Of a stretch of DNA of 64,000 nt, positions 33,398-41,371 are shown piece after piece (the stretch's first letter is position 1; every line of letters begins with the position of its first letter). The DNA is from CBIFVZ01 sp966185765. Lineage in GTDB: Bacteria > Pseudomonadota > Gammaproteobacteria > Enterobacterales > Enterobacteriaceae. The notes beneath the pieces are model-generated. The model saw only the letters and a program-made list of their open reading frames with translations, was not told the origin of the DNA and made no database searches. The stretch spans positions 28,995 through 92,994 of the forward strand of contig CBIFVZ010000007.1 in NCBI GenBank assembly GCA_966185765.1, written 5' to 3'. Both the position numbers and the translations under genes were made by a program.

Positions 33398-34627
33398 TCA
33401 GGGAATAAACATCACCGATACGCACAGAATACCAACGAGCAGGGTAATCATGTTTGCCACTGAGCGGTACGGCTTAAGTGCCGGGATAATCAGAGTGGCG
33501 AGCGTTGGCATAATGAACAAAATCATGGCAATCAGCGGCCCGCTAATGGCGTAAATCATCGAAATCGCGTTCGGGTTGATGCAGCAGACCACAAACGTGA
33601 TGCCGCTTACCAGCATCAGCGACAGTGCACGGTTAAAAGCGCGGCTTTTTTTCACGCCAGCCTGGCCCAGACCTGCGCGTACCATCTCCGTTGCCCCTTC
33701 AATCACGCCAAAATAGGTGCCGAGGAAGGATTTCGACATCGCAACAACCGCAACCACAATGCCAGAAATACCCAGCCAGTCAGGTGCTGAAGGCATCATG
33801 GCCAGTGCCGAGAGAATAGTTAACCCATGTTCACGTGCGTCAAGGATATAAGATGACGGAATGGCCAGCAGGCAGCTGAAGACAAAAAACAGTACGCTCA
33901 GGCAAATTATCAGGTACGACACCTTCATAATTTTTTTGCATTTATCCATAGCCCGATCGCCATAGCGTTCGCGGTGATCCACGGCAAAGGTCGAGATAAT
34001 CGGGGTATGGCTAAACGCAAAAACCATCACGGGAATGGAGATCCAGATTTCATGCAGCGTTTGCGGTGTAAAGTGCAGTTGCTCGGTAAAGTGCGCAGTC
34101 TGCCAGCTACCGATCAGCCAGAGCGACAGAAACAGAAAATAGGCGATAAGCGGAAACACCAGAAAGCCCATGACCTTCAGCGTAACATGGCGGCCCATCA
34201 GAAAAATCAGGTTCAACACCAGCACCACGCCCAGGCTCACCATCACGCGTACGCTAAGGGTTATCTCGAGGCGTTTTGCCAGTTGCTCGGTCAGCGAGTT
34301 GGTAATAGCCACGGCATATATCAGTACCACCACAAAAAACGCAAGGAAGTACAGCGCGGTAATCAGCTGACCAATGCGTTTACCGTACCAGTGGTTAACG
34401 GCCTGGGTGATGCCTTCACCGCCTGATGTTTTAGCCGACAGAATGAACTGGCACAGTGCGCGGTGCGGCCAGAGCGTTAAGGGGTAGGCAACGAGCGCGG
34501 TAAGCAATAGCACGATGGCGCCTGCCGAACCGAGCTGGATTGGCAGGAACAACGTCCCGGCACCCACCGCCGTACCGTAAAGGGCGAAACTCCAGAGAGT
34601 TTCTTCTTTTGACCATATTTTCGACAT
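33398..34627 (-). CDS. yqeG: HAAAP-family amino acid permease YqeG
   Basis: A 409-residue transporter, same length as E. coli YqeG and near-identical in long stretches (MSKIWSKEETLWSFALYG, TAVGAGTLFLPIQLGSAGAI, HRALCQFILS.KTS.GEGIT, WISIPVMVFAFSHTPIISTFA, CCINPNAISMIYAISGPLIA). The family includes the Ser/Thr carriers SdaC and TdcC; YqeG's substrate was long unassigned. About eleven membrane segments. Confidence 0.93.
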   Translation of the reverse strand: MSKIWSKEETLWSFALYGTAVGAGTLFLPIQLGSAGAIVLLLTALVAYPLTLWPHRALCQFILSAKTSGGEGITQAVNHWYGKRIGQLITALYFLAFFVVVLIYAVAITNSLTEQLAKRLEITLSVRVMVSLGVVLVLNLIFLMGRHVTLKVMGFLVFPLIAYFLFLSLWLIGSWQTAHFTEQLHFTPQTLHEIWISIPVMVFAFSHTPIISTFAVDHRERYGDRAMDKCKKIMKVSYLIICLSVLFFVFSCLLAIPSSYILDAREHGLTILSALAMMPSAPDWLGISGIVVAVVAMSKSFLGTYFGVIEGATEMVRAGLGQAGVKKSRAFNRALSLMLVSGITFVVCCINPNAISMIYAISGPLIAMILFIMPTLATLIIPALKPYRSVANMITLLVGILCVSVMFIP

Positions 34628-34765
34628 TCTTTGACGTATTCAACCAATGAAATGAAAAAACGGCGGGCAATTTACCATAATTATGCGCTTTCGTGGCGGA
34701 TTGTTTGTATCTCATGCAAGCGCAGAGGGTAAGGGGACATTCACGAAGTGTATAACAACCGGGGA

Positions 34766-34786
34766 GCGGCAGCCGAAGGCTGCCGC
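34766..34786 (-). terminator. Hairpin downstream of ynfM
   Basis: GCGGCAGCC-GAA-GGCTGCCGC, 9 bp beyond the ynfM stop and upstream of yqeG on the same strand; no T tract in the minus direction apart from short runs, so termination strength is uncertain. Confidence 0.5.
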
Positions 34787-34794
34787 AAACGCTC

Positions 34795-36042
34795 TCAGGG
34801 AAGGCGGTGATGAAGGTGGCGTCCTACCAGCAGGGCAATAATCAATAGCGAGGCAATAAACGCCCCCAGGCCCGGCCAGCCGTAATCATGCCAGAAGTAG
34901 CCGCCGCTGGTACCGGCGATACTTGACCCCATGTAGTAGCTGAACAGATACAGTGATGATGCCTGACCTTTGGCGCGTCGCGCGCGGTTGCCTACCCAGC
35001 TGCTGGCAACCGAGTGGGCACCAAAAAAACCCGCAGAGAACAGCAGAAGGCCTGCAAAAATGGCCCACAGCCAGCTTGTGAGCGTTAACAGTAGCCCGGC
35101 GAGCATCATGGCGGTAAATAGCAGTAAAATCGGTCCACGGCCATAGCGTACAGTGAGCGCACCGGCCTTTGGCGAACTCCAGGTACCGGTGAGATACGCG
35201 AGCGAAAGTAGCCCCACCACGGCCTGGCTCAGGTGCCAGGGCTCCTGCATCAGACGATAGCCGATGTAGTTGAACAGCGTCACAAATGCGCCCATCAACA
35301 AAAACCCTTCGGCAAACAGCCACGGCAGACCTTTGTCTCGCCAGTGCAGGCGGAAGTTGATAAACAGCGTTCTGGCCTTCAGCGGCGTGGGGCGAAAGTG
35401 GCGCGAAGCAGGCAGGATTTTCCAGAACATCAGCGCGGAGGCCAGCGCAAAGCAGGCGATAGCCGCCAGCGCAATGCGCCAGCCGAACAGGTCAGTTGCC
35501 ACACCACTTAACAGGCGACCACTCATACCGCCAATAGAATTACCGCTGATATAAAGCCCCATCGAGAAAGCCGCTACGCTGGGATGTATTTCTTCGCTAA
35601 GCCAGGTCATGCCTACGGCTGCCACGCCGCTCAGGGCAAGGCCCGTGAGGGCGCGCATGATGAGAATGCCGTGCCAGCTTGTCATGAAGGTCGAAAGCAG
35701 AGCACAGCCGGATGCGAGCAGGAGTGCCGTTACCATCACTGGCTTGCGGCCTACGGCGTCAGAAATGGGGCCGGTAAAAAGCATACCGACGGCAAGCATG
35801 GCGGTGGTCACGGAAAGTGAAATACTGGTACTGGCTGGCGAGATCCTGAACTCCTGGGAAAGTACTGGCAAAATCGGTTGCACACAATACACCAGGGCAA
35901 AGGTGGCAAGGCCAGCCGAAAACAACGCCAGGGTGGCGCGCGTAAACTGAGCGGTGCTGCGTTTAATGTAACCGGGGCGACCGGCTATGTCGTCATCGCC
36001 TGGTGTAAGGTCATCAACGCTGACGGTAGTCGTACGGCTCAC
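34795..36042 (-). CDS. ynfM: MFS transporter YnfM
   Basis: A 415-residue major facilitator protein matching E. coli YnfM (TLALFSAGLATFALVYCVQPILPVLSQEF, GPISDAVGRKPVMVTALLLAS, SEEIHPSVAAFSMGLYISGNSIGGMSGRL, AKGQASSLYLFSYYMGSSIAGT). Twelve membrane helices; export of arabinose-like or other small compounds has been suggested for the family. Divergent from ynfL, its likely LysR regulator. Confidence 0.92.
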   Translation of the reverse strand: MSRTTTVSVDDLTPGDDDIAGRPGYIKRSTAQFTRATLALFSAGLATFALVYCVQPILPVLSQEFRISPASTSISLSVTTAMLAVGMLFTGPISDAVGRKPVMVTALLLASGCALLSTFMTSWHGILIMRALTGLALSGVAAVGMTWLSEEIHPSVAAFSMGLYISGNSIGGMSGRLLSGVATDLFGWRIALAAIACFALASALMFWKILPASRHFRPTPLKARTLFINFRLHWRDKGLPWLFAEGFLLMGAFVTLFNYIGYRLMQEPWHLSQAVVGLLSLAYLTGTWSSPKAGALTVRYGRGPILLLFTAMMLAGLLLTLTSWLWAIFAGLLLFSAGFFGAHSVASSWVGNRARRAKGQASSLYLFSYYMGSSIAGTSGGYFWHDYGWPGLGAFIASLLIIALLVGRHLHHRLP

Positions 36043-36144
36043 AAAATATCCTTGTAAAGGTGATGCTGATCACGTACTGACAGAGTAGAAAGTGGCGATT
36101 GTTCTGTCTAATATATTAATAATCTCAAATGATATGTTTAAAAT

Positions 36145-37059
36145 ATGAATATCGAGCTGCGTCACTTACGTTATTTTGTGGCGGTGGCGGAGGAGCTGCA
36201 TTTTGGTCGCGCTGCCGCGCGATTAAACATCTCCCAGCCACCGTTAAGCCAGCAAATTCAGGCGCTGGAAACTGAACTGGGTGCGCGCTTGCTGGCACGC
36301 ACCAACCGTAGCGTGCGGCTGACCGCTGCAGGCCAGCAGTTTATGGCGGATGCCCGACAGATTTTAAGCCAGGTGGATGCTGCCGCCTCGCGTGCCGCCC
36401 GGCTGCATCACGGCGAGACGGGAGAGTTGCGAATAGGTTTTACCTCCTCAGCACCGTTTATTCGCTCGGTATCAGACAGCCTTTCCAGCTTTCGCCGTCG
36501 TTTTCCCGATGTTCATATCCAGACGCTGGAAATTAATACCCGCGCTCAGATTGCACCGCTTAATGAAGGCGAACTGGATCTGGGGCTAATGCGTAATACC
36601 GAGCTACCGGATAGCCTGGCCTGGCAACTGGTGCTGCGTGAGCCGCTGCTGGCGATGTTGCACCGCGACCATCCACTGGCGGGGCGCCCGTCGGTGTCGC
36701 TTGCGGCGCTGGCGAGCGAGCCGTTTGTCTTTTTTGATCCGCATGTTGGCACCGGTTTGTATGACGATATTCTTGGGTTACTGCATCGCTACGGTATTTC
36801 ACCGTTTATCACTCAGGAAGTAGGGGAAGCGATGACCATTATCGGGCTGGTGGCAGCAGGGCTGGGAGTATCTATTCTTCCCGCCTCTTTTGGCCGTGTA
36901 CGACTTGCAGACATGGTGTGGCTGCCGATAGAGGAAGCGGACGCCGTGTCTGAAATGTGGCTGGTCTGGCCGCGCCACCGTGAGATGGGCGCCGCAGCGG
37001 TGCATTTTTCAGCACTCCTGATGGCGGCGGCGGGAGAGACCGTAAAAAATGTGCGTTAA
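36145..37059 (+). CDS. ynfL: LysR-family regulator YnfL
   Basis: A 304-residue LysR protein: helix-turn-helix at residues 1-60 (MNIELRHLRYFVAVAEELHFGRAA, LNISQPPLSQQIQALE) and a co-inducer domain (LRIGFTSSAPFIRSVSD, EPFVFFDPHVGTGLYDDILGL, EAMTIIGLVAAGLGVSILPASF). Matches E. coli YnfL. It sits divergently 102 bp from ynfM, which suggests control of that transporter. Confidence 0.92.
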   Translation: MNIELRHLRYFVAVAEELHFGRAAARLNISQPPLSQQIQALETELGARLLARTNRSVRLTAAGQQFMADARQILSQVDAAASRAARLHHGETGELRIGFTSSAPFIRSVSDSLSSFRRRFPDVHIQTLEINTRAQIAPLNEGELDLGLMRNTELPDSLAWQLVLREPLLAMLHRDHPLAGRPSVSLAALASEPFVFFDPHVGTGLYDDILGLLHRYGISPFITQEVGEAMTIIGLVAAGLGVSILPASFGRVRLADMVWLPIEEADAVSEMWLVWPRHREMGAAAVHFSALLMAAAGETVKNVR

Positions 37060-37120
37060 ATCACAATGACGGGCAAAATTATGGCGTCGTCTGACGAACT
37101 GATTCACCATCCCTTGTATA

Positions 37121-37143
37121 TTATTTCGAAGCGCGAAAATAAA
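37121..37143 (+). promoter_or_regulatory. Mlc operator (autoregulation)
   Basis: TTATTTCGAAGCGCGAAAAT followed by AAA matches the Mlc consensus (TTATTT...GCGCGAAAAT), lying 11 bp upstream of the mlc start. E. coli mlc is autorepressed through such a site. Confidence 0.8.
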
Positions 37144-37153
37144 GGATCCAGAC

Positions 37154-38371
37154 GTGGTGGCTGACAGTCAACCGGGACATATCGATCAGATTAAACAAAC
37201 AAATGCCGGCGCCGTGTACCGGTTGATCGACACACTGGGGCCGGTATCGCGCATCGATCTCTCTCGTCTCGCCCAGCTGGCGCCTGCCAGCATTACTAAA
37301 ATCGTTCGCGAGATGCTTGAAGCGCATCTGGTGCAGGAAACCGAAATTCAGGAGCCGGGTAGCCGTGGTCGTCCTGCCGTGGGTCTCAAGGTTGAAACGG
37401 AAGCCTGGCATTACCTCTCGGTACGCGTCAGCCGTGGCAGTCTTGCTATGGCGCTGCGAGACCTCAGCGGTGCAATGGTGGTTGAAGAAGATGAACCGCT
37501 GCCGCTGGTGGCTGATGAGCCGCTTATCACCCGTATCATTAACCAGATTGACGGTTTTTTTACCCGCCAGCAGCACCGCCTGGAGCGCCTTACGGCGATT
37601 GCTATTACCCTTCCGGGAATTGTGAATACCGAGCTTGGCATTGTCTATCGCATGCCCTTTTATGACGTCAGCGATATGCCGCTGGCAGAAATGCTGGAGC
37701 AGCATATCGGTGTGCCGGTATTTATTCAGCATGACATCAGTGCCTGGACTATGGCGGAGTCGATGTTTGGTGCTTCACGTGGCACGCGTGATGTGATTCA
37801 GGTTGTTATCGATCACAACGTCGGAGCGGGGGTGATTACTGACGGAAGATTACTGCATGCGGGCAGCAGTAGCCTGGTGGAAATTGGTCACACGCAGGTT
37901 GATCCTTACGGTAAGCGTTGCTATTGCGGCAACCACGGTTGCCTGGAAACTATCGCCAGCGTAGAGAGCGTGCTGGAGCTGGCCCAACAGCGCATGGCAC
38001 AGTCGATTAGCTCCATTCTGCACGGTCAGCCGTTGACCATTGAATCGCTGTGCGATGCCGCTCTGCAGGGCGACCAGCTTGCGCGTGATGTGATTCGCGG
38101 TGTCGGAACGAGCGTTGGGCGTATTCTTGCCATAATGGTAAACCTGTTCAACCCTCAAAAAATACTGATAGGTTCGCCACTCAATCGCGCCTCAGAAATT
38201 CTCTATCCGGCTATTCTTGAGTGCATTCATCAGCAGTCTTTGCCCGCCTACAGCCGCAACACAGAGGTTACGGCCACCCATTTTGATAACCGAGGTACGA
38301 TGGCGGGTACGGCGTTGGTTAAAGATGCAATGTATAACGGAACGTTATTAATCAGGCTGCTTCAGGGCTGA
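37154..38371 (+). CDS. mlc: Glucose-responsive transcriptional repressor Mlc (DgsA)
   Basis: A 405-residue ROK-family repressor with GTG start. N-terminal helix-turn-helix (GAVYRLIDTLGPVSRIDLSRLAQLAPASITKIVREM), ROK sugar-kinase-like body (VDHNVGAGVITDGRLLHAGSSSLVEIGHTQVDPYG) and the zinc motif CYCGNHGCLE. In E. coli it represses ptsG, ptsHI, manXYZ and malT and is sequestered by dephosphorylated EIICB-Glc. Order ynfL-mlc-ynfK as in E. coli (there divergent in places). Confidence 0.95.
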   Translation: MVADSQPGHIDQIKQTNAGAVYRLIDTLGPVSRIDLSRLAQLAPASITKIVREMLEAHLVQETEIQEPGSRGRPAVGLKVETEAWHYLSVRVSRGSLAMALRDLSGAMVVEEDEPLPLVADEPLITRIINQIDGFFTRQQHRLERLTAIAITLPGIVNTELGIVYRMPFYDVSDMPLAEMLEQHIGVPVFIQHDISAWTMAESMFGASRGTRDVIQVVIDHNVGAGVITDGRLLHAGSSSLVEIGHTQVDPYGKRCYCGNHGCLETIASVESVLELAQQRMAQSISSILHGQPLTIESLCDAALQGDQLARDVIRGVGTSVGRILAIMVNLFNPQKILIGSPLNRASEILYPAILECIHQQSLPAYSRNTEVTATHFDNRGTMAGTALVKDAMYNGTLLIRLLQG

Positions 38372-38500
38372 TATTTTACAGTTTATTCACCAAAAATTGC
38401 GCTACCTCAATCCGGGTGACGAACGCTTCTTTTAGACTTTCCCCCTTCGTAATTATTTTATCGATTGATATTCCCTGAGCTTAACTGCCGGAGCGATTCA

Positions 38501-39196
38501 ATGCTTAAGCGTTTCTTTATAACAGGTACGGATACCTCGGTTGGGAAAACTGTCGTGTCGCGTGCGCTCATTCAGGCACTGGCATCCAGCGGCAAGTGTG
38601 TGGTCGGTTATAAGCCAGTCGCAAAGGGCAGCAAGCAAACGCCAGAAGGGCTGCGTAATAAAGATGCGCTGGTCTTACAGAGTGTATCAACGCTGGAATT
38701 GCCGTACAGCGCCATTAACCCCATCGCCATCAGCGAGCAGGAAAGTAGCGTTGCGCATAACTGCCCGGTCAACTACGGTCTTCTGTCGCAAGGTCTGGCC
38801 GAGCTGAGTGCGTGCGCCGATAGCGTTGTGGTGGAAGGTACAGGCGGCTGGCGCAGCCTGATGAACGATTTACGCCCTCTGTCTGAGTGGGTGGTACAGG
38901 AACAGTTACCCGTACTTATGGTCGTGGGGATTCAGGAAGGGTGCATTAATCACGCCTTGCTGACCGCGCAGGCAATAGCTAACGATGGCCTGCCGCTTTT
39001 AGGTTGGGTGGCAAATCGCATTAATCCGGGGCTTGCGCATTACGCAGAAATTATTGATGTGCTGGGTAAGAAGCTCAATGCGCCGTTGGTTGGTGAGCTG
39101 CCGTATTTGCCGCGTGCCGAGCAACGCGAGCTGGGCGGTTATATTGATATGCAGGCGCTTGCAGGCGCGCTTGAACGTAAAGCCGTGACAGCATAA
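38501..39196 (+). CDS. bioD2: Dethiobiotin synthetase paralogue BioD2 (YnfK)
   Basis: A 231-residue P-loop ATPase, same length as E. coli YnfK. The Walker A is FITGTDTSVGKTVVSRAL, with GYKPVAKGS, VVEGTGGWRSLMNDLRPLSEWVVQEQLPVLMVVG and VANRINPGLAHYAEIID conserved. Converts diaminopelargonate to dethiobiotin; the second copy to bioD of the bio operon. ATG 38501 (MLKRFF) matches E. coli; the preceding CCGGAGCG is the likely ribosome site. Confidence 0.93.
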   Translation: MLKRFFITGTDTSVGKTVVSRALIQALASSGKCVVGYKPVAKGSKQTPEGLRNKDALVLQSVSTLELPYSAINPIAISEQESSVAHNCPVNYGLLSQGLAELSACADSVVVEGTGGWRSLMNDLRPLSEWVVQEQLPVLMVVGIQEGCINHALLTAQAIANDGLPLLGWVANRINPGLAHYAEIIDVLGKKLNAPLVGELPYLPRAEQRELGGYIDMQALAGALERKAVTA

Positions 39197-39200
39197 AACT

Positions 39201-39217
39201 GGCTCCTGCGTGGAGCC
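39201..39217. terminator. Hairpin between convergent bioD2 and osmV
   Basis: GGCTCC-TGCGT-GGAGCC in the 26-bp gap between two convergent genes; short T/A tracts only. Confidence 0.5.
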
Positions 39218-39222
39218 GGAGG

Positions 39223-40368
39223 TTAATTACCCGCAATGTTTAGTGCACGGCGGGTACGGCCAGAGCTGAGGTAATCGGCAATATAATCCTGCGAGATTTC
39301 CCCGCTGTAGCGTCCATCTTCATCCACGATAGGCATCCACACCGTATTGTGTTCGTAGAGCTTAGAAAGCACGACACGCAAATTATCCTCGGCTTTTCCC
39401 GTTACCCGGAAAGGGTGCAATATATCGGCGCAAATACCGTTATTGCCGCGCGCTTCACGGCGTTTCACAAAGCCCAGTGGTTTACCGTCGCGGTCAACCA
39501 CGGTGATTGAGCGTAAATCGCGATCGTCCATTGTGGCAAACGCATCGCCAAGCGGTGTGTCGCGCTGGGCGGTAATGGTAGGTTGCATGTCGGTCACGTC
39601 ACCGGCATTAACCAGCAACAGGCGCTTGAGCGTGCGGTCCTGGCCAACAAAAGTACCGACGAACTCATTGGCGGGTCTTGCCAGCAGTTCGTCCGGGCTG
39701 GCGCACTGGATTATTTTCCCCTGGCGAAAAACCGCGATACGATCCCCGAGCTTCAGTGCCTCATCAATGTCATGACTCACCAGCATGACGGTTTTTTTCA
39801 GCTGACGCTGCATGTCCAAAAACTCGTTCTGAATGACTTCACGGTTAATAGGATCGACAGCCCCGAAGGGTTCGTCCATCAGTAGTACCGGCGGATCGGC
39901 GGCCAGAGCACGGATCACGCCAATACGCTGTTGCTGCCCCCCAGAGAGTTCTTTGGGATAACGTGACAGATAGCGTCCCGGATCGAGTGCGACCATGCTC
40001 ATCAGTTCGCTCGCACGCTCGCGGCAACGTTTTTTATCCCAGCCCAGCATGCGAGGTACGACCGTGATGTTTTCTTCAATGGTCATGTTGGGGAATAAAC
40101 CTATCTGCTGAATGACGTAACCGATGTTGCGTCGCAGTGTCACCGTATCGAGTTCACTGGTGTCCTGGCCGTTAATCAGAATCTTGCCGCTGCTGGGAGC
40201 TATCAGGCGGTTGATCATTTTCAGGGTGGTCGTTTTGCCACAACCTGAGGGGCCAAGCAAAACACACATTTCTCCTTCGGGTACATTCAGGCTGACATTA
40301 TCGACGGCATTGAAGCTCTGGCCATTTTTTTGCACGAACTGTCTGGTCAGGTTCTCCAGTTTTATCAT
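39223..40368 (-). CDS. osmV: OsmU-type osmoprotectant ABC transporter ATPase, OsmV
   Basis: A 381-residue ATPase of the glycine betaine/choline-O-sulfate class. Walker A GPSGCGKTTTLKMINRLI, signature LSGGQQQRIGVIRALA, Walker B VLLMDEPFGAVDP, plus C-terminal CBS-like domains (ITAQRDTPLGDAFATMDDRDLRSITVVD, VWMPIVDEDGRYSGEISQDYIADYL). Matches Salmonella OsmV and also stands next to mlc there. Its permeases and binding protein are 4 kb away. ATG 40368 is spaced 7 bp from GGAG; ATG 40374 is too close. Confidence 0.88.
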   Translation of the reverse strand: MIKLENLTRQFVQKNGQSFNAVDNVSLNVPEGEMCVLLGPSGCGKTTTLKMINRLIAPSSGKILINGQDTSELDTVTLRRNIGYVIQQIGLFPNMTIEENITVVPRMLGWDKKRCRERASELMSMVALDPGRYLSRYPKELSGGQQQRIGVIRALAADPPVLLMDEPFGAVDPINREVIQNEFLDMQRQLKKTVMLVSHDIDEALKLGDRIAVFRQGKIIQCASPDELLARPANEFVGTFVGQDRTLKRLLLVNAGDVTDMQPTITAQRDTPLGDAFATMDDRDLRSITVVDRDGKPLGFVKRREARGNNGICADILHPFRVTGKAEDNLRVVLSKLYEHNTVWMPIVDEDGRYSGEISQDYIADYLSSGRTRRALNIAGN

Positions 40369-40452
40369 TATCATCTCCTGGTTGGCGGTGGCGCGAGTTA
40401 AGCGACACAAAAGCATGGATATTGCGCACGTTGCGCAATGAATCCAGCTTTG

Positions 40453-40496
40453 AGTATAGGTATCTATACGAGGAGAGCCGTCTGAATAGTCTTAAA
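40453..40496 (-). promoter_or_regulatory. Possible stress promoter region of osmV
   Basis: Read on the minus strand, CTATACT (40459-40453), a sigma-S/sigma-70 type -10, lies about 85 bp before osmV. Just upstream is TTTAAGACTATTC (40496-40484), a 13-mer that recurs upstream of osmY at 46976-46964 in the same orientation. Confidence 0.35.
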
Positions 40497-40519
40497 CCCG
40501 CAAATTATATGTCGCCCAT

Positions 40520-40894
40520 TCAGGGGATGGCTGCGGATTCACTGTCAGGCTGTAGCCTGATGGCACATATTCCGTAAGGACAATGGCTGAACAAACATTC
40601 AGCGCGATTATTACACAGAGAAGGTCGGTGTATTTTATTTCCCGGACACAACGTTCTTTTTTGCAGTGATTTCCACAGCGCGGCATTAAAGGCCGATATG
40701 TTGTGTAAAATAAATTCAGCCTGCTTTCCGTTCACCATTAGCACATTTTTGTCTTTGGTTAAAATATCTCCGGGCGTCAATAAATAGCTACTTTCATACC
40801 ATAAAATAGCCTTTTGATTGTTAGTGGAAATAATACAGGAAAAAATAGTTCCTGAAGCCGGGCAGACAAAAGAGTCAATAACGCCGTACCGCAT
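40520..40894 (-). CDS. Small uncharacterised protein upstream of osmV
   Basis: A 124-residue frame starting MRYGVIDSFVCPASGTIFSC with GGAGGGG 4-10 bp before ATG 40894. It has several cysteines and a plausible beta-rich first half (KAILWYESSYLLTPGDILT, VLMVNGKQAEFIL). I recognise no family. The region is more AT-rich than its neighbours and resembles an inserted segment. The C-terminal third looks less protein-like, so a frameshifted remnant is possible. Confidence 0.35.
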   Translation of the reverse strand: MRYGVIDSFVCPASGTIFSCIISTNNQKAILWYESSYLLTPGDILTKDKNVLMVNGKQAEFILHNISAFNAALWKSLQKRTLCPGNKIHRPSLCNNRAECLFSHCPYGICAIRLQPDSESAAIP

Positions 40895-40939
40895 TTTCCC
40901 CTCCGGGCATCCATCGGTAGATAATTTACTAAAGAGCAA

Positions 40940-41338
40940 GAGATTGCTCTCTGATACGTTGCAGAAAGAACTGATTGAGGAATGGTTATGCGGAACTTTG
41001 AATGGTCATAATGATAAGCCTCACTCCTGTTAAGGGTTTAGAGTTTAGATATTCTTAAGTATTGCACATGCGGCCTTGAACGTCACCTATACATTATTAG
41101 CATAACATATTGAAAATGATCAAATTTTTATGCCTTAATTATAACCTCCTTGTTTTTCATATATATAAATCTAATGTATTCATAAAGTGAATACCACAAA
41201 ACATTCCAATCTTTGATGTGAATGCATGGAGAGTGCAGGGGATGTTGAGGGAAAAAATGCCGCAATGCGCTATTATTGCTGAAGATGCCGCTGGTTGCGG
41301 ATTAATATTCGGGGGAATGCGGTGAATGAGGTTAAAAA
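40940..41338. other. AT-rich gap downstream of the siderophore receptor, no gene seen
   Basis: About 400 bp, markedly AT-rich around 41.03-41.22 kb, without a supported gene; probably part of the segment that separates osmV from osmWXY. Confidence 0.4.
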
Positions 41339-41357
41339 GGCGGGTGGATCCCCGCCT
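41339..41357 (-). terminator. Intrinsic terminator of the siderophore receptor
   Basis: On the minus strand, AGGCGGGGATCCACCCGCC followed by TTTTTAA, 15 bp beyond the receptor stop. Confidence 0.75.
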
Positions 41358-41371
41358 GAATTTTATTTCAA

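Noticed and set aside
38372..38500. Possible leader gene between mlc and bioD2
   Set aside because: Only short frames without ribosome sites; bioD2 starts at its usual ATG.
39223..40368. osmV considered as yehX
   Set aside because: Both are betaine-class ATPases, but the neighbourhood next to mlc and the C-terminal CBS-like domains fit the Salmonella osmU locus better.
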